Below, in pieces: positions 35,941 through 44,853 of a stretch of 64,000 bases of DNA. Source of the stretch: Corynebacterium sp. MSK297 (GTDB taxonomy: Bacteria > Actinomycetota > Actinomycetes > Mycobacteriales > Mycobacteriaceae); NCBI RefSeq assembly GCF_030232885.1, contig NZ_JASPGD010000008.1, forward strand, positions 34,562-98,561, read 5' to 3'. The notes under the pieces are model-generated. The model ran no database searches. It worked only from the letters and a program-made list of their open reading frames with translations, and was not told the DNA's origin. The translations under genes and the position numbers were made by a program. Position 1 is the first letter of the stretch. The number at the start of each line of letters is the position of its first letter.

Positions 35941-36211
35941 CAGGGGGGGGGTAATTTCGTCCGCATCCCCTGATTTTTGCTTCTTCACCCGCTTACTCCA
36001 TCGCCGGTAATCATGTCTGGGGTCCCGTTTTGCAAATAGTGGACGAAAAAGGCCGGTTTCAGGCGGCCTATTTGTAAAACGGAACCATATTCTGGTCGAC
36101 GCCCCGACCAGACACGCTTTTGTCGTATAACCCCAATTTCGGATTTTCGTTTAGGCCTTCGTTTAAATGGTGAGACGATATTCCGCAGTAAAAGTGCGGG
36201 TTTTTCTGCGG
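35941..36211. other. gene-free interval with nested inverted repeats and a G9 tract
   Basis: No coding gene is supported between the terminator and the siderophore gene. The interval holds a run of nine G (35943-35951) and an 18-bp inverted repeat with two mismatches (36022-36039 against 36068-36085, GTCCCGTTTTGCAAATAG). An inner GGCCG/CGGCC hairpin lies at 36051-36068. A perfect 8-bp hairpin TCTGGTCG/CGACCAGA is at 36091-36112, and CCGCAG/CTGCGG pairs 36183-36188 with 36206-36211. It may be a decayed mobile miniature element or an untranslated RNA. Confidence 0.5.
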
Positions 36212-36268
36212 AGTATTTATTTATGTTTTGTTGACTATTCCGAAAGGCTCCGATAATTTATTTTACGT

Positions 36269-36289
36269 CAGGTTAATCTAAGAAACCTG
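36269..36289. promoter_or_regulatory. dyad upstream of the siderophore-binding gene, possible iron operator
   Basis: CAGGTT-N9-AACCTG is a perfect dyad 60 bp upstream of the ATG at 36350. It contains DtxR-like half sites (AGGTTA), but the spacing is 4 bp longer than in the canonical TTAGGTTAGGCTAACCTAA. Iron control by DtxR is plausible from the gene function but weak from sequence. Confidence 0.35.
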
Positions 36290-36349
36290 TAATGAACATT
36301 ATGATAATTTGCTTGAACTCGCAGTGAGAGTTCAGGAGGAGACCGATTA

Positions 36350-37351
36350 ATGACTAAGACGACTGCGAAACTAGCGAAAACTATCGCTACTGTCTGTGCC
36401 GCCGGATTGGTAGTGGCAGGGTGTAGCAGCGCTGATGAGACAAACACTTCTGGTGAGTCCAATGCGAGCGCGGATTCTGCTGCTTCGGCGGAAGGTAAAT
36501 TTACCGTCACCGATAACAACGGTGAGGTAGAGCTGGACGCTATGCCAGAAAATATTGTCGTCTTGGACTATTCCGTCCTGGACGTGATTGATTCTCTGGG
36601 CAAGGGCGATTCTGTCGTGCTCACTCCAACCAGCAACAATCCACCAGCGTTTGCAGAAGAATATGCTGATACTGCAGAGGCCGGCGGAATGAGCGAGCCG
36701 GACCTGGAGGCTATTGCTTCCGCTGAGCCAGATGTCATTCTCATGGGTGCGCGTACTGCTCGCGAACCATCCTTGGTGGAAGAGTTGGGCAAGATTGCTC
36801 CTGCTTTGGACTACTCCACCGACTACACCGAGGGCAGCTTGGACTTGAACTTGGAGACCGCCCACAACTTGGCTGGTCTGTTCGGTGAGGATGTGCAGAA
36901 AGAAGCGGACGAAAAAATCGAGGCTATCCAGAAGCGTGCCGACGAACTCAAGGAGAAAGTTGAGGCTGAAGACCTGAACGCTCTGATCCTGATGACGAAC
37001 GGTGGCGAGACCCACGCTTTCGCTCCGGGGTCCCGTTTCGGCGCGATCCACAATGCATTCGGCTTCAAGGAAGCTGCAGAAGTAAAGATGGATGGTCGCT
37101 ACGGTGAGGTCGTCTCCTTCGAATACATTGCGGACGCTGACCCGGACTACATCTTCGTCATTGACCGTGACGCAGCCCGTGGTTCTGATGAAGCTACCGC
37201 AGAGGCAACCCTGGATAACCCACTGGTTCAGGGCACCAAGGCAGCGAAGAACGACAATATCGTCTACCTGTCACCTGAACTGTGGTACTTGATGGGCGGT
37301 GGCATCAACAACGTGGACGCCATGATCGGCGAAGTTGAAGCAGCGCTCTAG
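36350..37351 (+). CDS. iron-siderophore ABC transporter substrate-binding lipoprotein (CeuE/YclQ-like)
   Basis: This 333-aa protein has a signal peptide ending in the lipobox VVAGC (lipidated Cys at about residue 24) and a Ser/Ala/Asp-rich linker. A class III binding-protein fold follows: NIVVLDYSVLDVIDSLG, EPDLEAIASAEPDVILMGAR and YIFVIDRDAARG. A strong AGGAGGAG ribosome-binding site precedes the ATG. It heads a four-gene import operon with two FecCD permeases and an ATPase. The motifs favour a catecholate or petrobactin-type siderophore, but the ligand is uncertain. Confidence 0.92.
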   Translation: MTKTTAKLAKTIATVCAAGLVVAGCSSADETNTSGESNASADSAASAEGKFTVTDNNGEVELDAMPENIVVLDYSVLDVIDSLGKGDSVVLTPTSNNPPAFAEEYADTAEAGGMSEPDLEAIASAEPDVILMGARTAREPSLVEELGKIAPALDYSTDYTEGSLDLNLETAHNLAGLFGEDVQKEADEKIEAIQKRADELKEKVEAEDLNALILMTNGGETHAFAPGSRFGAIHNAFGFKEAAEVKMDGRYGEVVSFEYIADADPDYIFVIDRDAARGSDEATAEATLDNPLVQGTKAAKNDNIVYLSPELWYLMGGGINNVDAMIGEVEAAL

Positions 37352-37360
37352 TATTCTCTG

Positions 37361-38302
37361 ATGAAACTTTTGCACCGTTGGTGGGCTATGCCCCTGGCCA
37401 TAGGCATTCTCGTTGCCTTGGCAGGGGCTAGTATTATGATTGGCGCCGCCGATTTCGACTGGGAGCTACTACGCCAATCACGCTTGCCGCGCACCGCCGC
37501 AGTCCTGCTGGCAGGGTCTGCGCTAGCGATGGCTGGTTTGCTGATGCAACTGCTGACACAAAACCGCTTTGTGGAGCCATCGACTGTCGGCACCACGGAA
37601 TCAGCCGCGCTTGGTTTGCTGTTGATCACTATCTTCGCGCCAGCCTCGCCTATCTTTGTCAAAATGGCGGTCGCATGTGCGGCTGCTATCGCCGGTACAG
37701 CGTTGTTCATTTTCACAATCGGTCGCCTGCGCCACCGCAAAGGCTTCATCGTGCCGTTGGTCGGCATCATGATCGGTACCGTTATCGGTGCGATCTCCAC
37801 GTTTATTGCCCTGGACGTGGATCTCATTCAGTCTCTTAATGCCTGGCAATTAGGCTCTTTCGCCGGCGCAATCGTCGGACGTTGGGAGCTGCTGATGTTG
37901 GTCGCCGTGATGCTAGTGATCTCGTATTTCGTCGCCGACCGGTTCACCTTGTTGGGGCTGGGTAAAAGCTACGCCATTAACGCTGGCATTAACTTCAAAC
38001 GCACAGAAACCCTCGGTCTGGTTATTGTGGCGATTACCGCGGCGATCGTGGTTACGGTAATTGGTTCTTTGCCATTTTTGGGTTTGGTGGTGCCCAACAT
38101 AGTCTCACTGTATTTCGGGGACAATGCGCGACGCTCCCTGCCATGGGTGATGATCCTTGGCGCCGGTTTTACTTTGATATGTGATCTGGCCGGACGCCTG
38201 CTTCGCTATCCATTTGAAATCCCGGTGGGTACCGTCGTCGGCGTGGTCGGTGGTGCGATCTTCTTGGTCATTCTGCTCCGGAGGCATCAGCATGCACACT
38301 AA
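37361..38302 (+). CDS. iron-siderophore ABC permease 1 (FecCD/YclN-like)
   Basis: This 313-aa FecCD-family permease has about 9-10 helices. It shows RLPRTAAVLLAGSALAMAGLLMQLLTQNRFVEPSTVGTTES and the cytoplasmic coupling segment GSLPFLGLVVPNIVSLYFGDNARRSLP. It begins 9 bp after the binding-protein stop. Its last 11 bp overlap the next permease start, so translation is coupled. Confidence 0.94.
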   Translation: MKLLHRWWAMPLAIGILVALAGASIMIGAADFDWELLRQSRLPRTAAVLLAGSALAMAGLLMQLLTQNRFVEPSTVGTTESAALGLLLITIFAPASPIFVKMAVACAAAIAGTALFIFTIGRLRHRKGFIVPLVGIMIGTVIGAISTFIALDVDLIQSLNAWQLGSFAGAIVGRWELLMLVAVMLVISYFVADRFTLLGLGKSYAINAGINFKRTETLGLVIVAITAAIVVTVIGSLPFLGLVVPNIVSLYFGDNARRSLPWVMILGAGFTLICDLAGRLLRYPFEIPVGTVVGVVGGAIFLVILLRRHQHAH

Positions 38303-39257
38303 CCAGAAACGCACACTGACGTTGTCTATCCTGCTCGTTCTAGCGCTGGTGAGTTTAGGTCTGTTCCTGGCTTGGGATTTGCCGAAAGCTTGGCAGTGGG
38401 CCCTGGAACGCCGTGCCTACATTGCTGGTGGGCTCATCGTCGTCGCTACATCCATCGGCTTGTCGACGGTGTTGTTTCAGACTATTACTGCTAACCGAAT
38501 TTTAACCCCGTCACTGATGGGCTTTGATGCCCTTTATATCCTGCTGCAAACCGCGTTGGTGTATTTCTTTGGGCTTAGCGCGCTTTCGCCGTGGGAAGCA
38601 CGGGGGCTATTCGCGGTGGAAGTTGGCATCATGGTTGGCTTTGCCATCCTGCTGTATGCACTGATGTTCCGCGGCGGCCGTACCAGCTTGGATCTGTTGT
38701 TACTGGTGGGCATCGTATTCGGAGTCTTTTTCCGTAGCGTGTCCTCGCTTCTGCAGCGGCTGATTGACCCCGGTTTACACGCTGCGCTGCAAGATAGATT
38801 TTTCGCGAATTTTAGCTACATCGACAAGAATTTGTTGTGGGTGACCACCGCACTGACGCTGGGGTGCGCAGTGGTGATGTGGAAGAAGCGCCGCATTTAC
38901 GACACTTTGCTGCTGGGCCGAGATATTTCGCTCAACCTGGGAATCAACTACCGGCGCGAAGTCATTATCACGTTGATTTTGATCGCGGTGCTGGTGTCCA
39001 GTTCAACGGCGCTCGTCGGCCCGGTACTGTTCTTTGGTTTGCTGGTTGCGCACCTGTCGTACCAGCTGATGCGCACTGATCGCCATGCGTGGACGCTTCC
39101 CGGTGCCGTGCTGATTGGTATTACCGCGTTACTAGCCGGCCAGTTTATCTTGGGCCAAGTCTTTGCGTTTAACACCGCGCTGTCGATTATCATCGAACTC
39201 TTCGGTGGCCTGGCCTTCTTGTACTTGTTGCTCCGGAAAGGTGGAATCAACAAATGA
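38292..39257 (+). CDS. iron-siderophore ABC permease 2 (FecCD/YclO-like)
   Basis: This is a 321-aa FecCD permease. I start at ATG 38292 (MHTNQKRTLTLSILL), just inside the end of permease 1; any earlier start would be antisense to the family pattern. It has ITANRILTPSLMGFDALYILLQT and GPVLFFGLLVAHLSYQLMRTDRH, the counterpart of the coupling loop. It overlaps the ATPase start by 4 bp (ATGA at 39254). Confidence 0.93.
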   Translation: MHTNQKRTLTLSILLVLALVSLGLFLAWDLPKAWQWALERRAYIAGGLIVVATSIGLSTVLFQTITANRILTPSLMGFDALYILLQTALVYFFGLSALSPWEARGLFAVEVGIMVGFAILLYALMFRGGRTSLDLLLLVGIVFGVFFRSVSSLLQRLIDPGLHAALQDRFFANFSYIDKNLLWVTTALTLGCAVVMWKKRRIYDTLLLGRDISLNLGINYRREVIITLILIAVLVSSSTALVGPVLFFGLLVAHLSYQLMRTDRHAWTLPGAVLIGITALLAGQFILGQVFAFNTALSIIIELFGGLAFLYLLLRKGGINK

Positions 39258-40012
39258 TCCGCATCGAAGAAGTCACCAAACGCTACGACGAGCACACCGT
39301 CGTCGATAATATTTCCACCACGATCCCGCGTGGTAAATTCACCTCGGTCATTGGGCCGAATGGTGCGGGCAAGTCCACTCTGCTGCAGATGATCGCTCGC
39401 CTGGAACCAATTACCGAGGGTGCGGTGCTGATTGATGATCTGGACGTATCCACCACTCCAGGCCCAGAGTTGGCACGCACTATGGCGATCCTGCGGCAGG
39501 AAAACCACCTGGTGGTACGCCTGACGGTACGCGAGCTGGTGGAATTCGGGCGTTTCCCTCACACGCAAGGCCGACTGACTGCAGACGATAAAAAATACGT
39601 CGATGACGCCATTGAACAGATGGGGCTGGAGCACATGGCTGATCATGCGTTGGATGAGTTATCCGGTGGACAGCGACAACGGGCTTTCGTCGCCATGGTG
39701 TTAGCACAGGATACTGACTATATTCTGCTGGATGAGCCGCTGAATAACCTGGATATGCGTTACGCAGTGTCCATGATGAAAATGCTGCGCAAAGCGTGCG
39801 ATGAGCAGGGGAAAACCATCGTGGTGGTGATTCACGATATCAACTTTGCGGCGGCATATTCGGACCACATTATCGCGCTGAAGCATGGCCAACTTGTGCA
39901 TGCGGGATCGCCGGGTGAGATCATGAAGAAAGAAGTCATGCGCTCTATTTACGACATGGATATGCAAATCGAACTGTTTAACCAGAACCCGGTGGCTATC
40001 TATTTCCGCTAA
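39254..40012 (+). CDS. iron-siderophore ABC transporter ATPase (FepC/YclP-like)
   Basis: This 252-aa ATPase has Walker A GPNGAGKST (about residues 35-43), Q-loop RQENHL, signature LSGGQRQRAFVAMVLAQ, Walker B YILLDEPLNNLD and H-loop VIHDINFA. Together with the two permeases and lipoprotein it forms a complete importer delivering ferric siderophore to the cytoplasm. No siderophore synthesis genes are nearby. Confidence 0.96.
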   Translation: MIRIEEVTKRYDEHTVVDNISTTIPRGKFTSVIGPNGAGKSTLLQMIARLEPITEGAVLIDDLDVSTTPGPELARTMAILRQENHLVVRLTVRELVEFGRFPHTQGRLTADDKKYVDDAIEQMGLEHMADHALDELSGGQRQRAFVAMVLAQDTDYILLDEPLNNLDMRYAVSMMKMLRKACDEQGKTIVVVIHDINFAAAYSDHIIALKHGQLVHAGSPGEIMKKEVMRSIYDMDMQIELFNQNPVAIYFR

Positions 40013-40056
40013 ACTTGGGACAGATTCACGAGTAAAATCGGCTGTGAGGAGCATAT

Positions 40057-40515
40057 ATGTTATCCAAACAAGATGCAGGCATCATGATTGATGAATTGCG
40101 CCAAGAAAAGGGCTTGAGTTGGTCAGAGCTTGCCGAGCGCGCCGAGTGCCCGAATGTCTGGCTAGTTTCTGCTGTGTTGGGCATGCACCCAGTGCCAGAA
40201 GAGGTTGCGGAGTTTTTACGCAAAGAACTTGAGCTTGACGACGAGCTGGTCAAGGCTTTGCGCAGGCAACCAACCCGCGTTCCGGAGCGTGAAATCGCCA
40301 CGGACCCCACCATCTATCGCTTTCATGAACTCATCGACATCTACGGCCCGGCCTTGAAGGCGTTGATTCATGATGAATTCGGTGACGGAATCATGAGCGC
40401 GATCAATTGCAGCCTTGATTTCCAGCGCGTGGAACACCCTGGTGGTGACCGCGTACACATCACCATCGACGGCAAGTACCTGCCGTATGACTGGGTACAG
40501 TCGGATAAAAAGTAA
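40057..40515 (+). CDS. cynS: cyanate hydratase (cyanase)
   Basis: This 152-aa enzyme converts cyanate and bicarbonate to ammonia and CO2. The N-terminal helical domain (LSWSELAERAECPNVWLVSAVLGMHPV) and the C-terminal catalytic motifs match CynS: YRFHELIDIYGPALKALIHDEFGDGIMSAINCSLDF contains the active-site Arg, Glu and Ser. A GAGGAG ribosome-binding site is present. No cyanate transporter or carbonic anhydrase is adjacent. Confidence 0.96.
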   Translation: MLSKQDAGIMIDELRQEKGLSWSELAERAECPNVWLVSAVLGMHPVPEEVAEFLRKELELDDELVKALRRQPTRVPEREIATDPTIYRFHELIDIYGPALKALIHDEFGDGIMSAINCSLDFQRVEHPGGDRVHITIDGKYLPYDWVQSDKK

Positions 40516-40558
40516 CCAAGCAGCGGCAAGCAACTGGCGGTAACTAGCCAGCGGCAGG
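40512..40558 (+). repeat. 28-bp repeat over the cynS stop region
   Basis: GTAACCAAGCAGCGGCAAG at 40512 recurs as GTAACTAGCCAGCGGCAGG at 40540, 15 of 19 bases identical at 28-bp spacing. The first copy contains the cynS TAA (40513-40515). CTGGC/GCCAG within the interval (about 40534-40551) could also form a weak terminator between the convergent genes. Confidence 0.6.
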
Positions 40559-40560
40559 TT

Positions 40561-42576
40561 TTAATTTCTAGCGTGGGGCGATGCTTTGAGCAGCCCCGCC
40601 CGCAAACCGTTGAGTATCACGAATACCTCGGCTACTTCGTGGATCAACACCACGGCGGCTAGGCCGAGCACACCAGTTACTGCCAGTGGTAGCAGCACGG
40701 TGATGATGGCGAGAGAAAGCGCAATATTCTGGTTGATGATCGCCCGCCCGCGTCGCGCGTGGCGCAATGCCCGTGGCAGAAGCACTAAATTATCGCTGCC
40801 GAGCGCGGCATCTGCGGATTCCACCGCGACATCTGAGCCTGTCGCCCCCATAGCGATCCCCACATCTGCCGCCGCTAACGCCGGGGCATCGTTAATGCCA
40901 TCTCCGAGCATCACCACGCAGCGCTGACGTGCAAGTTCAGCGACCGCGTCCGCCTTATCCTGGGGCGACAAACCAGCGCGTACATCGGAAATACCTGCGG
41001 TTGCTCCCACCGCCTTAGCGGTACGCACGTTATCCCCGGTCAGCATCGTGATGCCGTAACCGTCGTCGGCAAGCTGCTGGACGACGTTCGGGGCCTCCGC
41101 GCGTAACTCGTCGCGGAGAGCCACCGCGCCGATGGTTTCCTTTGCGCGTTGCACAATAATGACCGTCTTGCCGGCAGATTCCAGCTCTGTGACCTGCGGT
41201 TGCAACGCACCCGGATCCAGCCAACGCGGATTTCCTAGCGCTATGGGGGTGCCGTTGATGACACCACTGATGCCTGAACCGGCGTGTTCGGTGATTTCGG
41301 AGGCAGAGCCCAGCTCTGTCTTGTCTGGTTGACCAGTGCATTCAGAGCGTGCAGCGCGGGTGATCGCCGCGGCCAGCGGGTGCGTGGAGTGGGATTCCAG
41401 GGCGGCTGCTAGCTGCAGCACGGCCTCAGGGCTGGTGGCATCGGTGGCCAGAATATCGATAATTGCGGTGCGGTTTTGTGTCAGCGTGCCGGTCTTGTCG
41501 ACGGCAATCTGGTTGATGGTGCCGAGCTGTTCAAAGGCGGCGCCAGATTTAATAATCACCCCCATGCGGCTGGCTGCACCGATCGCGGAAACCACGGTGA
41601 CCGGCACAGAGATCGCTAATGCGCACGGTGAGGCCGCCACCAACACCACCAGGGCACGCTCGATCCACACGGCGGGGTCGCCAAAACTCGATCCCACTAG
41701 CGCGACCGCCAGCGCCAAGATGAGTACTCCCGGAACCAGCGGGCGGGCCAGGCGGTCAGCGATGCGTGCGCGTTGTCCCTTTTTCTCGTTAGCGTTTTCT
41801 ACGAGACTGACCACGGTGGTCAGAGAATTATCCGTGCCCGCTGCAGTGGCTTCGACCTGCAACGTGGAATCCACCGCGATGGAACCAGCCAGCACCTCGT
41901 CACCGGGGCCGACCCGTACCGGCATGGATTCGCCGGTGATTGCAGAAACGTCCAGATTGGCAAACCCAGAACGCACGATGCCGTCGGTAGCTAAGCGCTG
42001 ACCGGCTGCCACGAGTAGGAGCTGGCCGGGTTGCAGGGCGCTGACCTCGACATCGATGGCGCGCGGGGTGCTGTGCTCAGGTTCATGCGCAGCTGCATGA
42101 TCTTGGTCGCTGACGAGCACAGTGGCGGTTGTCGGGATCAGCGATAACAGCGAACGCAGCCCGGAATGGGCCTTGTCCATCGCGCGGTCTTCCAAGGCTT
42201 CCACGATCGAATATAAAAACGCCAGGGCAGCGGCTTCTTCTACGTGCCCCAGGATGACGGCGCCGGTGGCGCTGATGGTCATCAACAAACCGATGCCCAG
42301 CCGCCCGTGGCGGAGCAATCCGCGTACTGCTCCGAGCGCGAACTGTGAGGCACCAGCTAGCAATGATGCCCAGAACAGTGCCTGGGCTAGTGCGTCGGCA
42401 AGTGCACCGTCGGCAAGCGCACCGTCGACAAGCCAAGAGACCAACAGCCCGGAAAGTAAAAGAAGGCCCGCACTCAACGGGATGAGTAGGCTGCGATCAC
42501 GCCACCATGGGTTGGAGTCTTCTGTGTTCGTAGAGGCTGTGTTCGTGGAATGCTTGCAGCCGCAGGCCTGGGTCAT
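40561..42576 (-). CDS. P1B-type heavy-metal ATPase (SPC type, CtpD/CoaT-like)
   Basis: This 671-aa metal-exporting ATPase starts at MTQACGCKHS (complement of 42574-42576) with an AGGAGA ribosome-binding site. The short N-terminus has two Cys and a His rather than a metal-binding domain. It has the actuator TGES, the membrane motif VAASPCALAIS (SPC), the phosphorylation motif DKTGTLT, GDGINDAPALAAADVG and a final-helix HEVAEVFVILNGLR. The SPC plus HE features point to the P1B-4 class (Co/Fe/Zn). A DGALADGALADALA repeat near residue 50 is encoded by three tandem GTCGRCAAG motifs. Confidence 0.9.
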   Translation of the reverse strand: MTQACGCKHSTNTASTNTEDSNPWWRDRSLLIPLSAGLLLLSGLLVSWLVDGALADGALADALAQALFWASLLAGASQFALGAVRGLLRHGRLGIGLLMTISATGAVILGHVEEAAALAFLYSIVEALEDRAMDKAHSGLRSLLSLIPTTATVLVSDQDHAAAHEPEHSTPRAIDVEVSALQPGQLLLVAAGQRLATDGIVRSGFANLDVSAITGESMPVRVGPGDEVLAGSIAVDSTLQVEATAAGTDNSLTTVVSLVENANEKKGQRARIADRLARPLVPGVLILALAVALVGSSFGDPAVWIERALVVLVAASPCALAISVPVTVVSAIGAASRMGVIIKSGAAFEQLGTINQIAVDKTGTLTQNRTAIIDILATDATSPEAVLQLAAALESHSTHPLAAAITRAARSECTGQPDKTELGSASEITEHAGSGISGVINGTPIALGNPRWLDPGALQPQVTELESAGKTVIIVQRAKETIGAVALRDELRAEAPNVVQQLADDGYGITMLTGDNVRTAKAVGATAGISDVRAGLSPQDKADAVAELARQRCVVMLGDGINDAPALAAADVGIAMGATGSDVAVESADAALGSDNLVLLPRALRHARRGRAIINQNIALSLAIITVLLPLAVTGVLGLAAVVLIHEVAEVFVILNGLRAGLLKASPHARN

Positions 42577-42619
42577 CGGTAAAATTCTCCTAGAGGTATT
42601 CGTGCGAAAGGACTCCGCA

Positions 42620-43300
42620 ATGCACACTGGCGCTTGTCACCACAACGACGATAACGCGACTGACGGAAAAGCGCTTGCTGATAACGTGCCCGGTGGTTCC
42701 GACGACGCCGACCACCATGCTCCGACAGCTGCGGCGATGGAGGAGCGTTACGCAGGTACAGAGCGTGTCTGGTCCGGGGATCCGAATGTGGCTCTGCTTC
42801 ATGCGCTTGCGGGAATGGGCCCGGATGCACAGGCACAGCCAGGCGCGACCAGCCCGCGCACCGCGTTGGATATTGGCTGTGGCGAGGGAGCAGACGCCGT
42901 GTGGTTGGCGCAGCAAGGCTGGCAGGTAACCGCCATTGATCATGCGCCCACTGCCGTGCGGCGCGCGAAGGAATTGGCGGCGGACAACGACGTGCAGATC
43001 AACGCGCAAACGGTGAGTTTCCAGGACTTCGACCGGACCATGTTTGACTTGGTCATCTGCTTTTTCGGGCAGCTTAGCGACGACGATGTGCCGAAGCTGG
43101 AATCGGTGGTTGCGCCGGGCGGCTGGTTGATTTTCGTGCATCACGATATGGAATCCGAGAAATACCTGATGCCGACGAGTCTGAAAGAGCAGCTCACGGA
43201 GTTGGAGCTTGTCGACGACTACGTGTTTGAAAAGAACCTCGAACGTGGCGGCGGGGCGCACCATCACCGTGATCTGGTGTTGCGTGCACGACGGCGCTAA
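42620..43300 (+). CDS. class I SAM-dependent methyltransferase with His-rich N-terminus
   Basis: This 226-aa protein starts at ATG 42620 behind AAAGGA. The first 40 residues are His/Asp-rich (MHTGACHHNDDN, DADHHAP) and may bind metal. SAM motif I is LDIGCGEGADAVWLAQQGW; later motifs are TAIDHAPTAV and VVAPGGWLIFVHHD. It resembles TehB-like metal/metalloid methyltransferases. It is divergent from the P1B ATPase with only 43 bp between starts, so the two probably share a control region and a role in metal stress. Confidence 0.8.
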   Translation: MHTGACHHNDDNATDGKALADNVPGGSDDADHHAPTAAAMEERYAGTERVWSGDPNVALLHALAGMGPDAQAQPGATSPRTALDIGCGEGADAVWLAQQGWQVTAIDHAPTAVRRAKELAADNDVQINAQTVSFQDFDRTMFDLVICFFGQLSDDDVPKLESVVAPGGWLIFVHHDMESEKYLMPTSLKEQLTELELVDDYVFEKNLERGGGAHHHRDLVLRARRR

Positions 43301-43327
43301 AACCTCAAGCAGGATACACTGCAGGGC

Positions 43328-44014
43328 ATGCGCATATTTTCCCAACCTGAACGGCTGTTGTTTGCTGCTAGCTCGACGGTCGCCACCGCCGCCGCGGCTA
43401 CCGAGCGGCACCGGTTGCTGCGGGTGTTCAAACCGTTAATCGGAGTTTCGCTAGCGGGTACGGTTGCGCGCGGCTGGCGGCGTCGGCAAGCCACGGATAA
43501 TGCTTTGCTGCTGAGTGCTGTGGCAGGTTCTACCTGCGGTGATGTGATTCTGCAGAGCCCGAAGGCTTTGGGAGAAGATGCGAAAGCCTCTGGGAACAGC
43601 CTGAATTCCGCGGCTTTGGCTTTTGGGGTGGCGCATGTGTGTTATCAGGTGAGTGCGTGGCGGCAGGGCGCACGTGTGCATCCGGGGGTGCTAGCCGCTC
43701 ATGGCGTAGGGCTGGTGGGTTTGGTGAGCCAGGCCGCCCGGCATGATCCACGCGTGCTGCCCGCGGCTGCCGGGTACGGGGGCTTGGTTGCGATGACCTC
43801 AGTGTTGGGGACCTCCGGGGTGCTTGGCGGGCAGGATAAAAGTACGCGCTTTGCCGCTGGTTCTGTGCTGTTTTTAGTCAGTGATGCGCTGATTCTGCTG
43901 CGGCGGATGTACCTGCAGCGCAACCTACCCCGCGCCATCGCGGAGATGGGCGTGATGTCGACGTACACGGTTGCCCAGCGTTTGCTTGTCGACGGCCTCG
44001 ATGCGAGCCAATAA
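43328..44014 (+). CDS. lysoplasmalogenase-like YhhN family membrane protein
   Basis: This 228-aa protein has seven or eight short membrane helices. YhhN-family patterns include LRVFKPLIGVSLAG (the KPL motif), SAVAGSTCGDVIL and VLFLVSDALILLRRM with a conserved Asp. Members hydrolyse lysoplasmalogen vinyl ethers. It follows the methyltransferase after 27 bp. Its 3' end runs into a scrambled segment with an arginine deiminase remnant. Confidence 0.78.
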   Translation: MRIFSQPERLLFAASSTVATAAAATERHRLLRVFKPLIGVSLAGTVARGWRRRQATDNALLLSAVAGSTCGDVILQSPKALGEDAKASGNSLNSAALAFGVAHVCYQVSAWRQGARVHPGVLAAHGVGLVGLVSQAARHDPRVLPAAAGYGGLVAMTSVLGTSGVLGGQDKSTRFAAGSVLFLVSDALILLRRMYLQRNLPRAIAEMGVMSTYTVAQRLLVDGLDASQ

Positions 44015-44278
44015 ATCGTCGAGTTGGTCATGCAAATCAGCCTTATCCTCAATAGGCATGGCCTCCTGTTGAAATTCATCGAGAAGGTCTCTGCCTGAAT
44101 TGGAACGGTAATAAGCTGCGAACGGGTCTAGATTGGCGGCGAACCTGTTTGCCGCGCAGGAAGCCGAAAAAGTGATTGTGGCGGCGATGCCGTCGGAGCG
44201 CGCCTCAATGCACCTGGATACAGTTTTTACTTTTTTGGATGCAGATAAGGTAACGGCGTATCCACCGGTCGTCGACAA
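43925..44278 (-). other. unassigned reading frame at a rearrangement junction
   Basis: The minus strand carries an open stretch that includes [20 protein letters not shown] and a possible start with a CAGGAGG ribosome-binding site (complement of about 44056-44066) leading into MPIEDKADLHDQLDDLLARI. The helical, acidic composition between 44000 and 44120 looks genuinely coding, unlike its flanks, which are antisense to real genes. It may be the end of a lost gene. No family is recognised. Confidence 0.25.
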
Positions 44279-44633
44279 GATTAGACCGACCGTGCTGCGC
44301 CCCGGTCATGCGCCGACGGGTCTGGAGGTGGAAGTCGTCGACAAGAATTTTATCGAGGTCGTACGTGATGCGCTGGGGCTTTCCTCGCTGCTAGTAGTAG
44401 AAACCGGCGGGGATTTTTATGGGGCGGCCCGTGAGCAGTGGGATGATGCCAATAATGTGGTCGCCCTAGAGCCTGGAGTGGTGGTTGGCTACGACCGAAA
44501 TACCTATACCAACAAGTTGATTCGGGCGGCAGGTGTGGAACTTCTGGAGATCAGCTCGGCAGAACTGGGACGTGGCCGCGGTGGTGGGCACTGCATGACG
44601 TGCCCGATCACGCGCGACCCGGTGGGGTATTAG
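44133..44633 (+). pseudogene. arcA: arginine deiminase, C-terminal remnant
   Basis: About 166 codons match the C-terminal half of arginine deiminase: [14 protein letters not shown] contains the catalytic His region, [30 protein letters not shown], and [19 protein letters not shown] contains the catalytic Cys. The N-terminal half (about 230 residues, including the first catalytic Asp/Glu region) is absent, and the frame is stopped at 44112. The start offered by TTG 44133 is not credible, so the gene is a deletion remnant. Confidence 0.82.
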
Positions 44634-44853
44634 GTTCTGGGTGCGCGCCGCCGTGCACACGAGCGACTTTATGTACAAGCTCTTGCAATTCGGGCATCTC
44701 GAGCCAGCAGTAGGAGTGGTGGATGTCGACGATGTCGTGCGCTTGTGCAGACAGCACCCGGTTGTTGGAATGCTGTGTAGCCTCATCGCTGTGCTTGTCG
44801 ACGCCAGGAAGCAGTTCTGTGATGTATTGACCTACATCGAGGATTGTCGCCAT
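44608..44853 (-). CDS. short protein of unknown function with a strong start site
   Basis: This 81-aa frame starts at ATG (complement of 44851-44853) behind AAGGAGG, a near-perfect ribosome-binding site. The N-terminus [17 protein letters not shown] weakly recalls the start of Panacea/SocA-type antitoxins (DVAxYIxE), but the rest does not follow that fold. The end overlaps the arcA remnant by 26 bp, so the protein is probably truncated by the same rearrangement. Confidence 0.45.
   Translation of the reverse strand: MATILDVGQYITELLPGVDKHSDEATQHSNNRVLSAQAHDIVDIHHSYCWLEMPELQELVHKVARVHGGAHPEPNTPPGRA

Noticed and set aside
36269..36289. Canonical DtxR box
   Set aside because: Half-sites resemble DtxR, but the spacing is 4 bp too long. 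It is kept only as a low-confidence dyad.
44133..44633. Functional short arginine deiminase
   Set aside because: The N-terminal half with essential catalytic residues is missing and the only start is a TTG without a ribosome-binding site.
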